A DNA stretch of 64,000 nt, from the NCBI GenBank assembly GCA_021613535.1, contig CP075495.1, positions 14,260,001-14,324,000 of the forward strand, given 5' to 3'. Source of the stretch: Adineta vaga (taxonomy: Eukaryota; Rotifera). Position numbers and translations under genes: made by a program. Shown here in pieces: positions 24,421 through 35,658 of the stretch. The notes under the pieces were generated by a model, which had not been told where the DNA came from, did no database searches, and saw only the letters and a list, made by a program, of their open reading frames with translations. Within the stretch, counting starts at the first letter, position 1. Each line of letters opens with the position of its first letter.

Positions 24421-24682
24421 ATGCGATTTTGGATTGTAGTTTTCCTTTTGATCAGTTTTACTGAATTAAAGTAAATGAAATAGTTTTTAATGTTTTTTTC
24501 TAATAATCTTTTATAGCTTTGCAGGTTTCTTCAACCGACAATTGTATGAACCTTGTATACCATTGATAGATGATTGCAAACCTGGTCTTCATTGTCGTAC
24601 ATCTGCAAGTTGCCTTCTGCTAGGTAAAAAACCAGGAATATTGTGTTGTCGATCAACTCGTGGAAAACGCAATATACCATAA
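24421..24682 (+). CDS. Small secreted six-cysteine peptide
   Basis: Two exons (24421-24470, 24517-24682) join in frame to 71 residues. Residues 1-20 form a clear signal peptide (MRFWIVVFLLISF core). The mature part has six cysteines in the order C-x6-C-x5-C-x5-C-x9-CC, enough for three disulfides. It ends CCRSTRGKRNIP, where GKR is a dibasic and potential amidation site. The alternative acceptor eight bases downstream would hit a stop, which supports this model. The family is not recognised. It could be a peptide hormone, a defence peptide or another knotted peptide. A polyadenylation-type signal follows within the AT-rich 3' flank. Confidence 0.65.
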
Positions 24683-25531
24683 TAAACTACGTCTATCTCA
24701 TTGACACTTATTATTTATAAACATAATACTTTTAGTAGAATATTATATGAGTTCACTTTCGATATGTCTTATGGTTATGCATTTTAATCTGTTAAATTCA
24801 TTTTATTCAGCTTTTAAATAGAAAAAAATAAGGGTGGGTGTGGATGGTGTATTTACAACTGAATCTCATCGACAAGTACGGGAACATTCACGCCGTCAAC
24901 GTTGAAAAGAGATTATGAAGAGAAAAAAAGTGTTTTAGTCGACAGTCGAGGGTAACGTGAGTCGAAACGACGAACGTTACATGTAAAAAATGAATGTAAA
25001 AATATCTATGAAATTCATTGGTCATGATTTGTCTTTTATTATTTATCAATAAAGATAAAGTACGTACTAATTTGACTTTAAGTAGTTGAATGTCTTTCCT
25101 GTAATTGTGTAATTACAAACTAGAAGTTCCATTTTCCTTTTTTTCCATATTATTATTTTATCATCAACGACTATCATTTTTATTTTTATGATCATTTTCT
25201 TCGAGAAAAACACAATTCTAGTTTTATTATACAAAGAATATATTTATGAAAATATTTAATCAGAAAAAAGTAACGACGACTAACCAATCTTCATTATCGT
25301 ATTCTTTTCTGTTAGGAATATCTTGCTCTCTTTTGATGTTATTTTTTTTTGTTGCATAGAGATGAATAAGAATAATATAGAAGAAAGAAGAGAACTTATG
25401 GTAGTTGAGACAACTTCTAAAGCGAAATCATAAGAAATGTTGTTTCCTTTATATAAATCTTTCATTCCTCGCTTTTATGATTCTTTTATCTTAAATTCCT
25501 TCAGGCAATCAGCATTTTAGTTTAATATGAA
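24683..25531. other. Intergenic, no supported gene
   Basis: AT-rich DNA lies between two plus-strand genes. A G-rich patch (gggtgggtgtgg) occurs at about 24832-24843 and is too short to be called telomeric. A minus-strand frame at 25280-25465 has no supporting motif. Confidence 0.5.
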
Positions 25532-26510
25532 ATGAATGCAATATTCAATACAAACGTTGACGTAAATATCTATTCAATTTTTCTCATTAATTTAATTTCT
25601 TTTTAATCTACTTTGTAGTTTAAACCATATATTCCACGAAAGAAATCATCAACTCGATTAGATGATTCTTATCGAATATTTCATATAACAAGAAAACAAG
25701 AAGAAGAAAGTGATGACGATGATGATGATGGGAAGAATACGAATGGTCATCGCCATATGCATATCATCAATGAGGATGAACATAAAACTTCAAAACCTCA
25801 AAGAAAATCAGTTAAAGGATCTGATCGACATGGTTTTGTAGGTTAAAGATTCTTCTCGATATAAAAGTAATTTGTAATTACGTTTTAGGATGGATGGAAA
25901 CGAAAAAGTACGAAAAATAAACGTTTATTATTTCTTCATAAAACATCATGTGAATCAACATCGAATGAAGCAAAAACTCCTCCATCACCAATTCAAATAA
26001 CAAATGATATATCTCCATCAATCATATCTGTAAATAATTACTCTTTTATCTGCATATTTATTGAAAGAAAATTAATTTATGTAGAATGATGCAGCATCAA
26101 TTCAATTATTAAAAAAAGATAAAAAACAAACGAATGAACAACAACGACATGATGGTCAATCATTTGAATCCGATGGGTTAAGCGAACCTATTGATGAAAC
26201 GTTGAATAATTTACTTGCTCGAGCTGATCAATTAGAAACAACAGTGAAACAACAAGTTCGTTGAAATATTTCTTTCTATGACTAAAGAAGGAGATTTTTA
26301 TCATTTGTTTTCTAGGATTTCAATAAAATTCAACGTGTATCACGAATAAATATTCAACGAAAACGATGTCTAATTATTTGCAGTACTATTCTCATAGCTA
26401 TAACAATTACTATTGCGATTATAATAATTGTAATAATCATGATGTTAAAACATAGAACATATAACGATCGAGTGGTAAAACCATCATTAATTTATGATAC
26501 ATTTCGATAA
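25532..26510 (+). CDS. Tail-anchored single-pass membrane protein, acidic cytosolic part
   Basis: Five exons (25532-25561, 25619-25837, 25889-26029, 26085-26255, 26316-26510) join in frame to 251 residues. The long N-terminal part is polar, with an acidic run of Glu/Asp (EEESDDDDDDG) at about residue 35-45 and several basic Ser/Thr-rich stretches. A short helix (ETLNNLLARADQLETTVKQQ) precedes a very hydrophobic Ile-rich segment near residues 206-231. A short tail ending SLIYDTFR follows. The layout (helix, basic patch, membrane segment near the C-terminus) recalls R-SNAREs such as VAMP, but a full SNARE motif with its central layer residue is not evident. I treat it as an unassigned membrane protein. 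Confidence 0.65.
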
Positions 26511-27413
26511 TATTTCATGTTGTTGGTTTTATTTTTGTTCTTATAACTATCTGTGTATTACTGTTTTACATAATAAATATGAGATTCTTTATGTGTTGAT
26601 AAAAGAATGCGAAGTACTATCAATAGGCATTTTATATCGAAAACGAGTTTTCGATTGTTTGTATAAATAGTTTAGGCAATGATTTGTTGTAAGATTTTCT
26701 TTGTATTTTATTGTATAGATAGGTTAAATCCTTTGGGTATTTTGATTTTTTGAATTTGATAATTGAATGTCAATACAAATTGAACAATCATTGATAGGAA
26801 ATTCTACAAAGCTTTTATTCGTCATATATAGACTCTAATTATTTTCGATACTATCTGAATGAGAGCCAGTGAATTTAAAAAGATACTTTATGTGTATCTA
26901 ACTCGTTTACCCTCAATGATGTACTCATACAATCGTGTCATACCATCTAACTTGTTGTATACGTCGAGTATTCAAGCGTAATAATATTTGTTCCACTGTA
27001 GTACGATTTATTTTAATATATTCTTGATAATAGAAACGGTGACTCAAATACATGTCTGCTTTCTGCATTCTTGTTTGGATAGTTTTGAAATTTTTCTAGT
27101 GAAGTATTCATCGTTCAGTGAACTTTATTGAGAAATGATTTTTCTAAAACTGGTAAAGATACCCATTCAGATGTACAAGTTAAAGTTCATCTTCAATGAC
27201 AAAATATATAAATAATATCAATTCTAATAAATGATATTAGTTTTCTAGAAAATTTAGCAATTCCCTTCTTTTTCCAGGCAACTTTTCTCTGTATACAATG
27301 TGTCTGCTTAATTAAAAAAAGGCATTTTGTTTTCGAATTTGAGTTTCATATATTTTATTTCAATTTGTGTTTACACATTTATATATTTTTCAAGTACTGA
27401 TGTTGAAGAGTTC
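26511..27413. other. Intergenic region between convergent genes
   Basis: These 900 bp hold the 3' flanks of the membrane protein gene (+) and the secreted protein gene (-). AATAAA-type signals occur just after 26560. I see no other feature. Confidence 0.5.
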
Positions 27414-27993
27414 TTAAAAGAAGCCAAGAAAAGGCATGGTTGGTGGGATCCATGCTTTTAAATTAGCCATTCGCTTTTCAATGCTAGCAAGTACATCATT
27501 GACTTTGCCTTGAACTTGTTGAAGTTCTTCTAATGTAAATGATGATGATAGACTTGAAGATTTCTTAACGGCTGTTTGTCCTGTTGTTGGCATTCCGATC
27601 ATACGATCAATTTCTTGTTGAATAACATCATGTGTAATTTCAAAGCATTTATTTAAAAATGTAAGTACTTTGATTTTATCTGCAACTTCTCTTTGACGTC
27701 CAACAAGATTTTCAATGAAGTTTTCACTTGATTTTATCGATGAAACGTATCTAAGATTTATTCAGGAAAGAAAATCTTTTTTTATAGAACACCAAGTGAT
27801 CTTACTTGATGATTTGTGTTATAACAGGAATCATTCGATTTTGACCATCAGATGAAGGCATTGCATTAGTTTCATCTTGATTAACAGATGAAAAAAGTAA
27901 TGGTATGAATTGATCAGGTCCATTGATTGTTCGACTATGAGCCGTCATTACAAACGAAGCAATAAGAAAAAGAAATGTTGTTGATGATAACAT
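27414..27993 (-). CDS. Secreted alpha-helical protein of unknown function
   Basis: Two exons (27993-27806, 27750-27414) join in frame to 174 residues. A signal peptide is clear (MLSSTTFLFLIASFVMTAHS, cleavage near residue 20). The mature protein is mostly amphipathic helix, with stretches such as FIENLVGRQREVADKIKV and LEELQQVQGKVNDVLASIEK. It has a single cysteine and ends with an aromatic and Pro-rich tail (PPTMPFLGFF). There is no transmembrane segment after the signal peptide. I do not recognise the family. The TATA-like TA run at 28061-28076 lies about 70 bp upstream of the ATG. Confidence 0.65.
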
Positions 27994-29548
27994 GATTGAG
28001 ACCGGTGTGAAGAAAAAGTATGAACTGATAATATGCCGTTACATCTTCACTCAACATGAATATATATATATATATATCAATCGGCAACGATGTTTTTCTA
28101 TTCAACCTTTGTTATCTATCGATTTCAAACGGAAATTAATTAAAAGTAAGAAATGAATCCGTTCATGGTAATGATGAACAAGTTCCGCAGTAAAATGATG
28201 GTTTTCCATTTTATGACGTGTTCGAAACAAAAAAAGTGATTAAACGTCATTCATATAGAAAAGAATAGATTGTATGTTATGATGTGAAAATCGGGATAAT
28301 AGCTGATAATGATTTTCCATATAATATTTCCATATGGAAGTATGCATTAATTAATATCAAGAAAGGAAAAGTAGTTCTTGTCATGCATTCTATTGATATA
28401 GATTTTAAAAAAAACGAATTGCCACTTAAATCTGATTTATTCATCTAGAATTGTATGAACTCTATCTTATGTTCTTTTATCGCTACTTCGAAAATTATAA
28501 ATATGATCAATGAATGAACCAAAATAGTCTGCTGATTCTCGGACATGATCGATAATTTTATTATAAATGATGTAATGATAGTTGCGCATATCTCGCTTAA
28601 GTTGATTGAAAAGTTACTTTAACCAGACTCGTCAAAGACTTTTATCGAATCACTGGGAATAATAATACAATGATGAATTTTGAGATTTGTTTATGGCAAA
28701 CAGTTGATCAAGAAAAACAGTGAACTAGGTCAGAAATACCTTCGTAGTTATTGAAGTATTTAGTCTGAAAAATGGTCCCGGATTAATTAGAATTAATCGC
28801 CGTTGTCATAGATTTTAGAGAAACAGACTTTTAGATCATCTTCGAAAATGTATGGATTAAATCCGCGTGATTTAGAATCGACAATGAACGTCATGATGAC
28901 TTCATAAATGAATAATTCATCGATTGAGATAGACGTGTGAGAGTGAATAAGCTAAAGAAAGATAAAACTTCTTTCCAAGAACTATTTGTTAATACTAATC
29001 TATACATAATATTCTTTAGAAATTATTCATATTTTTATAACAATGTGATTGATATATCATTGGTTATTGAATCAGAATGTATGAGAAACTGCCGTCTAAA
29101 AAATTTCTGATCTTTTCGATCAGAATCTCTTACATATATTGAAATAAATATTTCTCAGTATTCTTTTTCTGAAAAAGATTTCTGAAGCTACAGACATTCC
29201 TAATATCATCTAATTTTCTCTCTCTCCAAAACCATCATCATCCTTATATTTAGATAGAATAGTTCCTATCGATTCTATTCGACTATCAACTAAATATTCT
29301 TGTAATGCTATTTGTAGTTTCGTCTTTTTAGAGTATATTGATCGGTTCCAAATATCAGATACAGACAAGTACGATTTAAAAAAAAAGTTTATTTTATATG
29401 CATGCCTGCTATATTAAAAAAAAGTCATAAATGAGATCATTTTTATCACAAAAATATTTAGAAAAAAACAGTTCCAATCAAAGATCATTTCAAACTCGCT
29501 GGAATATTGATAAATAGCTTGTTTAAATCACAAATAACATTCAACAAT
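27994..29548. other. Intergenic, no supported gene
   Basis: AT-rich sequence separates the secreted protein gene from the 3' end of the glycerol-3-phosphate dehydrogenase gene. A TA run at 28061-28076 probably belongs to the promoter of the secreted protein gene. No reading frame with motifs was found. Confidence 0.5.
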
Positions 29549-30861
29549 TTATTGTTTTGGTTTTTTTCGGCTGAATTCTGGATGATTACTTAAATTATCT
29601 AAAAATACTTTTGGTTCTATTTTTTGTTCACAGATAAGATGTGCATCACGGAAAAGTGGATATTCATCCAAAAGATTTTTCGATTGAAGATAACGATATA
29701 CTTCTTTGGCAGTACCAGGTCCTTGTAATGATTGTCCTTTAAGATCTTCTTTTTCAATATCTTTCAAAGATTTCTTTGTTTCAGTCATTTTCTTTGCGCC
29801 ATTATAATTTCTTCCACCTAACGATGAAGCAATAAGATCGGCTATACCACATGATTCCAGAAAAATATCTGGTGACGATTCTTTTTTATGTAAACGACAG
29901 AAATTAATCATTTCACGAAAACCTAAACGAAGAATCTAGAAAAAGCAACCAAAGTAAGACGTTGTGAAAGTCGAATGAAAAGAAATGAAATCCTACCGCA
30001 GCACGAGTATTACATCCTGCTTGTAAACCTTCAGAAAAACCGGCTAACATCGACACAATATTTTTCAAAGCACCTAACATTTCAATAATTTCTACATCAG
30101 GATAAAATCGTAGACGAAACACAGGCGTATCAATTAATTCTCGAATCATTTCACTGTATTTATCATCACGAGAACCAACAGTTGCTTCACAGAAGACTTT
30201 TTCAGCTACTTCATTAGCAATATTTGCTAGAATAAAATTTCCTCTTCGATTGTATAGGCCAATTCTTATTACATACCTCCCATCATACTAAGACATGGAA
30301 TATTCAATGTATTTTTAATAATTTCCGAGACCAATAAAAGTTCATTGGTTTTTTCGTCAACATAAAATCCCTAAGTATTAAATGAAATATTAAAAGTAAA
30401 GAATAAAAGAATTTAAACTGTTCTAACTTTGATTAATGTTAATGCAAAAACATCTTTTTTAACTTTGCCTTTTAATTGTTCACAAGTTTCTTTAACAAAC
30501 TGATGTGGAATAACAAAGATTAAAATATCGGCATCTTTTACTGTTTCAATCAGATCAGGTATAGCAATAACATTTTCAGGAATCTTTTTATCTGGTAAAT
30601 ATTTTACATTTTCATGTTCTTCATTGATAACTTTAGTTAATTTTCTTCCATCATCTAATGTTTCTTCTTTACACCACATCAAAATTCGTTCATTATATTT
30701 GCCTTTTAATTCACGAACTTTCTCCCCAATATGACCAGCACTAGATGAACATGAATTATATTTATAGATGAAGAAGATATAATAAAGAAAAACACTTACA
30801 TTGCACTACCCCAATTACCTGATCCAACAAGTGCAACATTTTTTGGTGATGACGATGTCAT
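29549..30861 (-). CDS. GPD1: NAD-dependent glycerol-3-phosphate dehydrogenase
   Basis: Five exons (30861-30800, 30740-30428, 30370-30277, 30226-29997, 29935-29549) join in frame to 361 residues, close to the 349 of animal GPD1. The enzyme reduces dihydroxyacetone phosphate to glycerol 3-phosphate with NADH in the cytosol, feeding glycerolipid synthesis and the redox shuttle. The Rossmann motif GSGNWGSA is at residues 13-20. Further landmarks are EEHENVKYLPD, DADILIFVIPHQFV, ANIANEVAE, the catalytic region EMLGALKNIVSMLAGFSEGL with its Lys, NTRAA, and CGIADLIASSLGGRN. Exon 5 continues from the previous block with ILRLGFREMI. The C-terminus ends in a Lys-rich tail. No damage is seen. Confidence 0.95.
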
Positions 30862-31181
30862 AATACCTGAATTGTATACTAAAACAAATTTAAAGTCGAA
30901 AATACTTTTCATCGAAGTCTTATTTCGCTTCAAACTTCGATATAGAAGAATTTTATAAAAATATTTTGAATAATAAGTTTAGGATATTTTTTTTATTACA
31001 TATGAATTACATTCGTTTGATTTCTATGTTTTGCTCTTTGTATATCATTTCTCTGAAGTATAACAGATACATAGATGAAGGAAAACAATCTGAACCGTTG
31101 AAGAATAATAAAAAGAAAGAAAACAACAAAAATTAATAATCAATTTACAACAACTAAGGAATGTTTGATAGAATTGATAAT
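30862..31181. other. Intergenic, GPD1 promoter and APH-1 3' flank
   Basis: About 320 bp of AT-rich sequence hold the 5' flank of the GPD1 gene and the 3' end of APH-1. A possible 5' UTR acceptor lies near 30880. Nothing else is visible. Confidence 0.4.
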
Positions 31182-32287
31182 TTATTCTTGATTTGTTCTT
31201 TGACGAAGATGATTGATGTTGAATCCACGTAAAAATAATGTGTAGATAATCATACCAAATAATAAAACATATCCAACAGCAATCGATATGGAATAAACTG
31301 GTGTTTTTGTTCCATTTAATAATGTCTAGAATTATTTAATATTGATATTTGAAAGAAAAAGTGAAAAATCAATGACTTACAATACAAGAGAAAAGCATAT
31401 GCGTAAGAAGAACAATACCGGGACCAAGAATTCGATGCATACCACCTTTGTCAAGTGAGGTAAAGAAAATGACACCCCAAAATGTATTCAATAGAATAAT
31501 ACATAGTGTCAGAAAAGCTAAAATAGATATATCAATGAGTGCAGTTTCTTTCTTAATACGTCATTGGATAAGCGAAACACCTTTTGAATATGTCATTGAG
31601 ACAGTGAGTAATAACTATATTCATTCTTTTTCAAAATAAAAGAAGGGTGTGGCAAAGTTTGCTTATTTATTTACCTGTCGCAATAAAAAAATCTTGAGAA
31701 TGTCCAAATATACCAATCGTTCCTGGACCAATCATATCACTAAGAACATTGACAATCGCAAATGTTCCACTAATCAAACCGAATCCATAACCAGACGCTA
31801 AAATATAGATTGAAATAAACATAAAGGTTTTATCTTTTTCTTCGTACCATAAGCAACAGCAAATCGATCGAAAACCATTCCTTTTGCTGTTAATTCTTGC
31901 AATTGTACTTTTTGTAAAGCAACTTCCGCTTTTCTAATTATAAATTTAAAATAAAATTTAAAAACCAATCAAATCCTTACTTAATAACACGATAAAATAA
32001 ATATCGAAAGATTTCTTGAAATATAACAGCAAATGGTACAGCAAAAGCTAATTGTTCCCGTAATGGTACAACAGCAAACCAAAGTAATGATGATATAAGT
32101 AATGACATAAGCCAAAAAAATGCACTAAAAATATAAATAATCAATGAAAGAAGATTTCATTTTCTTTATTATACCTTGTCATAGAAATGATTATACGAAA
32201 TGGATGATGTGCAATTGTAAAGACAAACATTGAAAATGGTACACCATATGCAATCAGTGTACATCCAGCACATTCCATGATAGTCAT
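31182..32287 (-). CDS. APH1: Gamma-secretase subunit APH-1
   Basis: Six exons (32287-32175, 32124-31981, 31933-31848, 31797-31675, 31517-31381, 31325-31182) join in frame to 248 residues, close to the 250-265 of animal APH-1. APH-1 is the seven-helix scaffold of the gamma-secretase complex, which cleaves Notch and APP-like proteins. Landmarks are the start MTIMECAGCTLIAYGVPFSM, HHPFRIIISMTSAFFWLMSL, FAVIFQEIFRYLFY, the GSGYGFGLISGTFAIVN helix with its GxxxG spacing, DMIGPGTIGIFGHSQDFFI, and LNTFWGVIFF. The C-terminus is a short polar tail (RQRTNQE). Exon 1 and the upstream sequence are repeated almost exactly at 35546-35969, where only exon 1 survives. Confidence 0.93.
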
Positions 32288-32599
32288 TTTTTTAAATTTT
32301 ATTTTCCTATCTAAAATGATATATTTAAATTGAAATCTCTCATTTCTATCTACGAAACCAAACAGCAATAGATATCGTTGTTGTATATTTTAAATGGAAG
32401 AAAACGATTCTTTTAAGTAGTAGCCTGAATACGATTATCAACAAAATGAGGTTCAACTAAATGTTTCATACGTTCAAACCATGGTTGAATTTTTGTATTA
32501 TTCATAAGATCTTGAAATGCTTCAGTACCTTGAATAGCTGTTAGAATACCATAAACATTTAAATCAGCAAGATTTGATTCAGATTCACCTAAAATGACA
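32176..32599. repeat. 424-bp near-identical duplicate, left copy
   Basis: This block covers APH-1 exon 1, its 5' flank and the last exon of a PTGES2 copy. It matches 35547-35970 with a constant offset of 3371 bp, no indels and four substitutions by eye. The left boundary falls at the APH-1 exon 1 donor. The right boundary lies a few bases into the PTGES2 intron. Confidence 0.9.
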
Positions 32600-32858
32600 G
32601 AGAAGATATCATCTTTGAGATTATATTTCTTTTATAAACGTTCTGTTACACCTTGTATAATAATTGTACCAACATAATCAATAATCCAACGTTGATATCG
32701 TGGATAAAATTTGTTTTCGATCTTTACTAATATTTCATGCACTAACATTAATTAGACATTGTTCTTGCCAACAATCGTGATGATTGAAAGAGAAATTTTC
32801 GTCGTACGAAAGAAGAAGATTGTAATGTTCGACTTGTTGAGATCAGTAGAAAAGACAT
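32413..32858 (-). pseudogene. PTGES2 pseudogene, internally deleted copy
   Basis: Three pieces of PTGES2 lie in order on the minus strand. First is the start codon and about 36 codons of exon 1 (from 32858, MSFLLISTSRTLQ, compared with MSFLLISASRTLQ in the intact gene). After a large internal deletion comes part of exon 3 (about 32750-32605), and then the last exon (about 32588-32413) with its normal stop. Most of exon 1, all of exon 2 with the CPFC active site, and half of exon 3 are gone. A stop follows the exon 1 remnant. The 5' and exon 3 pieces are clearly diverged from the intact gene, whereas the last exon is almost identical to it. Upstream homology to the intact gene's 5' flank continues to about 33020. 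Confidence 0.85.
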
Positions 32859-33020
32859 ACTTGCTCTTTGTTTGTCAAGAAAAGCATGTAGAGGTGTAAA
32901 ATCTTTTTACTTGCTTTGCAAAACGAAGAAAAAACTAGTCATATTCTTTCATAAACAGAATAGAAATCTTGACCAACTAGAATGATATGGAAGAAAGATG
33001 TCGCACATATACTCTTTCAA

Positions 33021-34319
33021 GAAAATCGTTGTTGAATAAAAGAATTCATACATATACTATTTACTTTCACTGTGAATTTTTATTATGAATAACTTCAAAA
33101 GTTATTTTCTTTAAAACAAAATCGTTGAATTTTATTTATTGGAATATGTTACTTGCGCCAAATAATTTCAAATGTGTTGATGAATTATCTCATGAATTCA
33201 TTCAGAGCTATTTTAGCGCACCATACAAGCCAATTCCAGAAGGTTCACGAAAACCTGGAGAAATTTGGTTTTGTGTCACATTGTATTGATACTTATCAAC
33301 GTGACCTTAAATAGGAAAATGTCTGTTCAATTTAGTCATTATGAGAGTACTTTCTGTTTTACTTTCTTTTAAATAAGATTAAATAAAGAGTTTTATTTTC
33401 ATATAAACTGTAGACGTAATAAGAAAAAAGTTAATAATCATAATCAAGAAAGATCTTTTTGTCATATTCATATAAAAAATAAATGAAAAGAAACAATTCT
33501 TTATAATGAAAAATATATCATCTAACCATTTGAATATTGTATCGTATATCATTACTGTTTATTCGGTTTTGTAAAGAAAATCTACTGTGTTTTTTTATTA
33601 ATATCTTTACATTCTAGTAATAATCAAATGAATAAATTGTTTGAGTTAATTCTGTTAGTATATAAACGAATCAAGTGATTACAATTAAACATGGGATTAA
33701 TTGTTGATAGATCATTTAAATGAATAGATGATCGAAGTGCTGCATCAATAATACGGGAACTTGTTTATTTTGAAAAATGACAACTAAGTAATGAAATCCA
33801 TTTTTTCATTTGCTTTCCATATTATCGAACTGTTTCATTTAAATATCAATATCATTGATTGATAGTCGAAAAACACACGTTAAATGACAGCAATAGTGAT
33901 TGATACACATTGCGACAGAAATCTATTCTTCAAATAAAAATAAAACGAAACCAGATGCAAGCGAATAATACGATCGATTGATATTGATGTTTGAAGATTG
34001 AGAAGGGCTTTAATATTCTCGTGAATATCTCAATTTACATGAGAACAAATCGCGATTGGTTATTGATTACCAATTAAATGAAAGGACCAATATCATCTTC
34101 AGATGATTCAAACTCATCCTTACTCTTCGTTCATTATCAATCGTTATCTAAATATACCTGTGTTTTTTCCTTTGTTCAATAACACGAAACTTTATCATAT
34201 TCGTTCGCCTATTTTTATTCTTTAGTCGTAAAAAAATCTATGTTGTGAAATCAAAATCTAATAAGTCATTTTTATTGATTAATCTGAATTATTGTACAAA
34301 TATAAAAAGGCAAAAACGA
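33021..34319. other. Intergenic, no supported gene
   Basis: 1.3 kb of AT-rich sequence without a convincing frame or repeat. It separates the PTGES2 pseudogene from the tail-anchored protein gene, inside the APH-1/PTGES2 duplicated interval. Confidence 0.5.
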
Positions 34320-35250
34320 TCATTTTAAAATTTTCATTATGACCATTCCAAGAAAAACGCAAGCAATGGCTGCTCCAATATGACTTAAGTGCAGTTCAGG
34401 AAATTGTTGGCTTCGATTATGTTGATGAACTTGATCAGGTTGCATCGGTGGTGCTTGATTCTGTTCAAGAGCTTGACCAGATTGAACCGATGGTGTTTCA
34501 TTATGTTGATGAACTTGACCAGATTGAATCGGTGGTGCTTGATTAGGTTGAAAAATTGGCATTTGTGGAGGAACAATAATATATCGACGCTAGAATAAAA
34601 GAGATCAGTCATTCTTCAAAACAGAATAGAAGTATGGTACTTACAGATGTTTCACCAATATTTAAATCTTCAATGAATTCAATATCATCGGCCAAGTCAT
34701 CATCGGTACATATCCACAGGAAAAAAAAGAGAAAACTGAATAAAAACAGTTTGTTGAAAGAACCGATTTATGGTCGTTCCCAGGTCGAAAAATCCGAGCC
34801 GGATCCGGTCGGAACCAGAACATTCCGGTCATTTCATGGAAGCAGGATTCCGACCCGGATATTTTCGGACTTTTCCACTCGCTTCTGACTAACTTCCAGT
34901 AAGTTCCAGTCGGAAAACGACTGGAATTCACCAGAACAGTCCGAGAAATTCCGATCGGAATACTGCTTCCACTCTCCTTTTTTTTCCGGTTGGAACCTTT
35001 TGGAACTAGCTGGAACCGTCCGGAATATCCTCGGAAAGGCGTGATTTCTGGCAGGTTCCTTTCGGATCCGGAGGCCGGAACGTCCGTTCTGGGTTGTTAC
35101 GAATATCAGCATTAACATATTGGAGAGGTGGTGATTCAAGAGCTGGATCTAAAATTTATCATAAATTAGTCCCTTTTATCGATTCAGATTCATATTAAAC
35201 TTACCAAGACGCAATTCACAACTATTTGCTTTCGTATATTCCATGGCCAT
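34320..35250 (-). CDS. Gln/Pro-rich tail-anchored protein, gene interrupted by GC-rich insertion
   Basis: Visible exons are 35250-35205 (MAMEYTKANSCELRL), one starting at 35148 (DPALESPPLQYVNADIRNNPE), an acidic exon ending at 34645 (DDLADDIEFIEDLNIGETS) and the last exon 34589-34320. The last exon begins RRYIVPPQMPIFQPN. It then has three 14-residue Gln/Pro repeats (34544-34419) and ends in a hydrophobic anchor (IGAAIACVFLGMVIM) with a Lys-rich tip. The family is not recognised. Between about 34765 and 35090 the sequence switches to GC-rich DNA full of GGAA/TTCC words. Reading on from exon 2 meets a stop inside it, and the exon 2 donor and exon 3 acceptor are unclear. The gene may be broken, or the insertion may be spliced out with a flanking intron. 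Confidence 0.5.
34419..34544 (-). repeat. Three 42-bp coding tandem repeats
   Basis: Three consecutive units of 14 codons encode variants of QAPPIQSGQVHQHN. Units one and three are most alike. The repeats lie in the last exon of the tail-anchored protein, upstream of its membrane segment. Confidence 0.8.
34765..35090. mobile_element. GC-rich GGAA/TTCC-word insertion
   Basis: About 325 bp differ sharply from the AT-rich surroundings. TTCC, GGAA, TCCGG and CCGGA words recur throughout. Small palindromes are present: a 12-bp one (ttccgatcggaa) near 34950, a stem 'tccagtcg'/'cgactgga' near 34908-34925, and 'ccggatccgg' near 34799-34808. The short word CCCAG near the left edge and its complement CTGGG near the right edge could be remnants of terminal inverted repeats. 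There is no transposase. Calling it mobile is an inference from its composition and from its position inside a gene. Confidence 0.45.
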
Positions 35251-35545
35251 TGTTGATTGTTTTTTAGTCCGATAAATTTATTCGATGTTATGTAGAATCC
35301 ATATGTGTGATCATATATATACGTACATAGTCACATCGTGATCGACTAGAAAAGAAAGAAAGTTATGAATGCTATACTTTAATTTGGCGAAAGATAGTTT
35401 AGACAGAAAATCCTCATGTACAGCGCAGAACGCAAGAGAGAAACAATATTACGACGCTACTGAACATAAGAACAAAAAACAAATGTACTTACTTTACTCG
35501 ATCATATTGCGTCGAACTGATTTGCTGAAAATTCTTTTTTAATTC

Positions 35546-35658
35546 TTTGTCATAGAAATGATTATACGAAATGGATGATGTGCAATTGTAAAGACAAACA
35601 TTGAAAATGGTACACCATATGCAATGAGTGTACATCCAGCACATTCCATGATAGTCAT
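35546..35658 (-). pseudogene. APH-1 exon 1 fragment
   Basis: This is a near-perfect copy of APH-1 coding exon 1 (MTIMECAGCTLIAYG start). It reads out into a stop a few codons after the original donor position (MTKN, stop) because the GT donor and all later exons are absent. It cannot make APH-1. It lies directly downstream of the intact PTGES2 gene, in the same arrangement as the left copy. Confidence 0.85.

Noticed and set aside
24832-24843. G-rich GGGTGGGTGTGG patch as an interstitial telomere repeat
   Set aside because: Too short and irregular. A telomeric tract would need many tandem copies.
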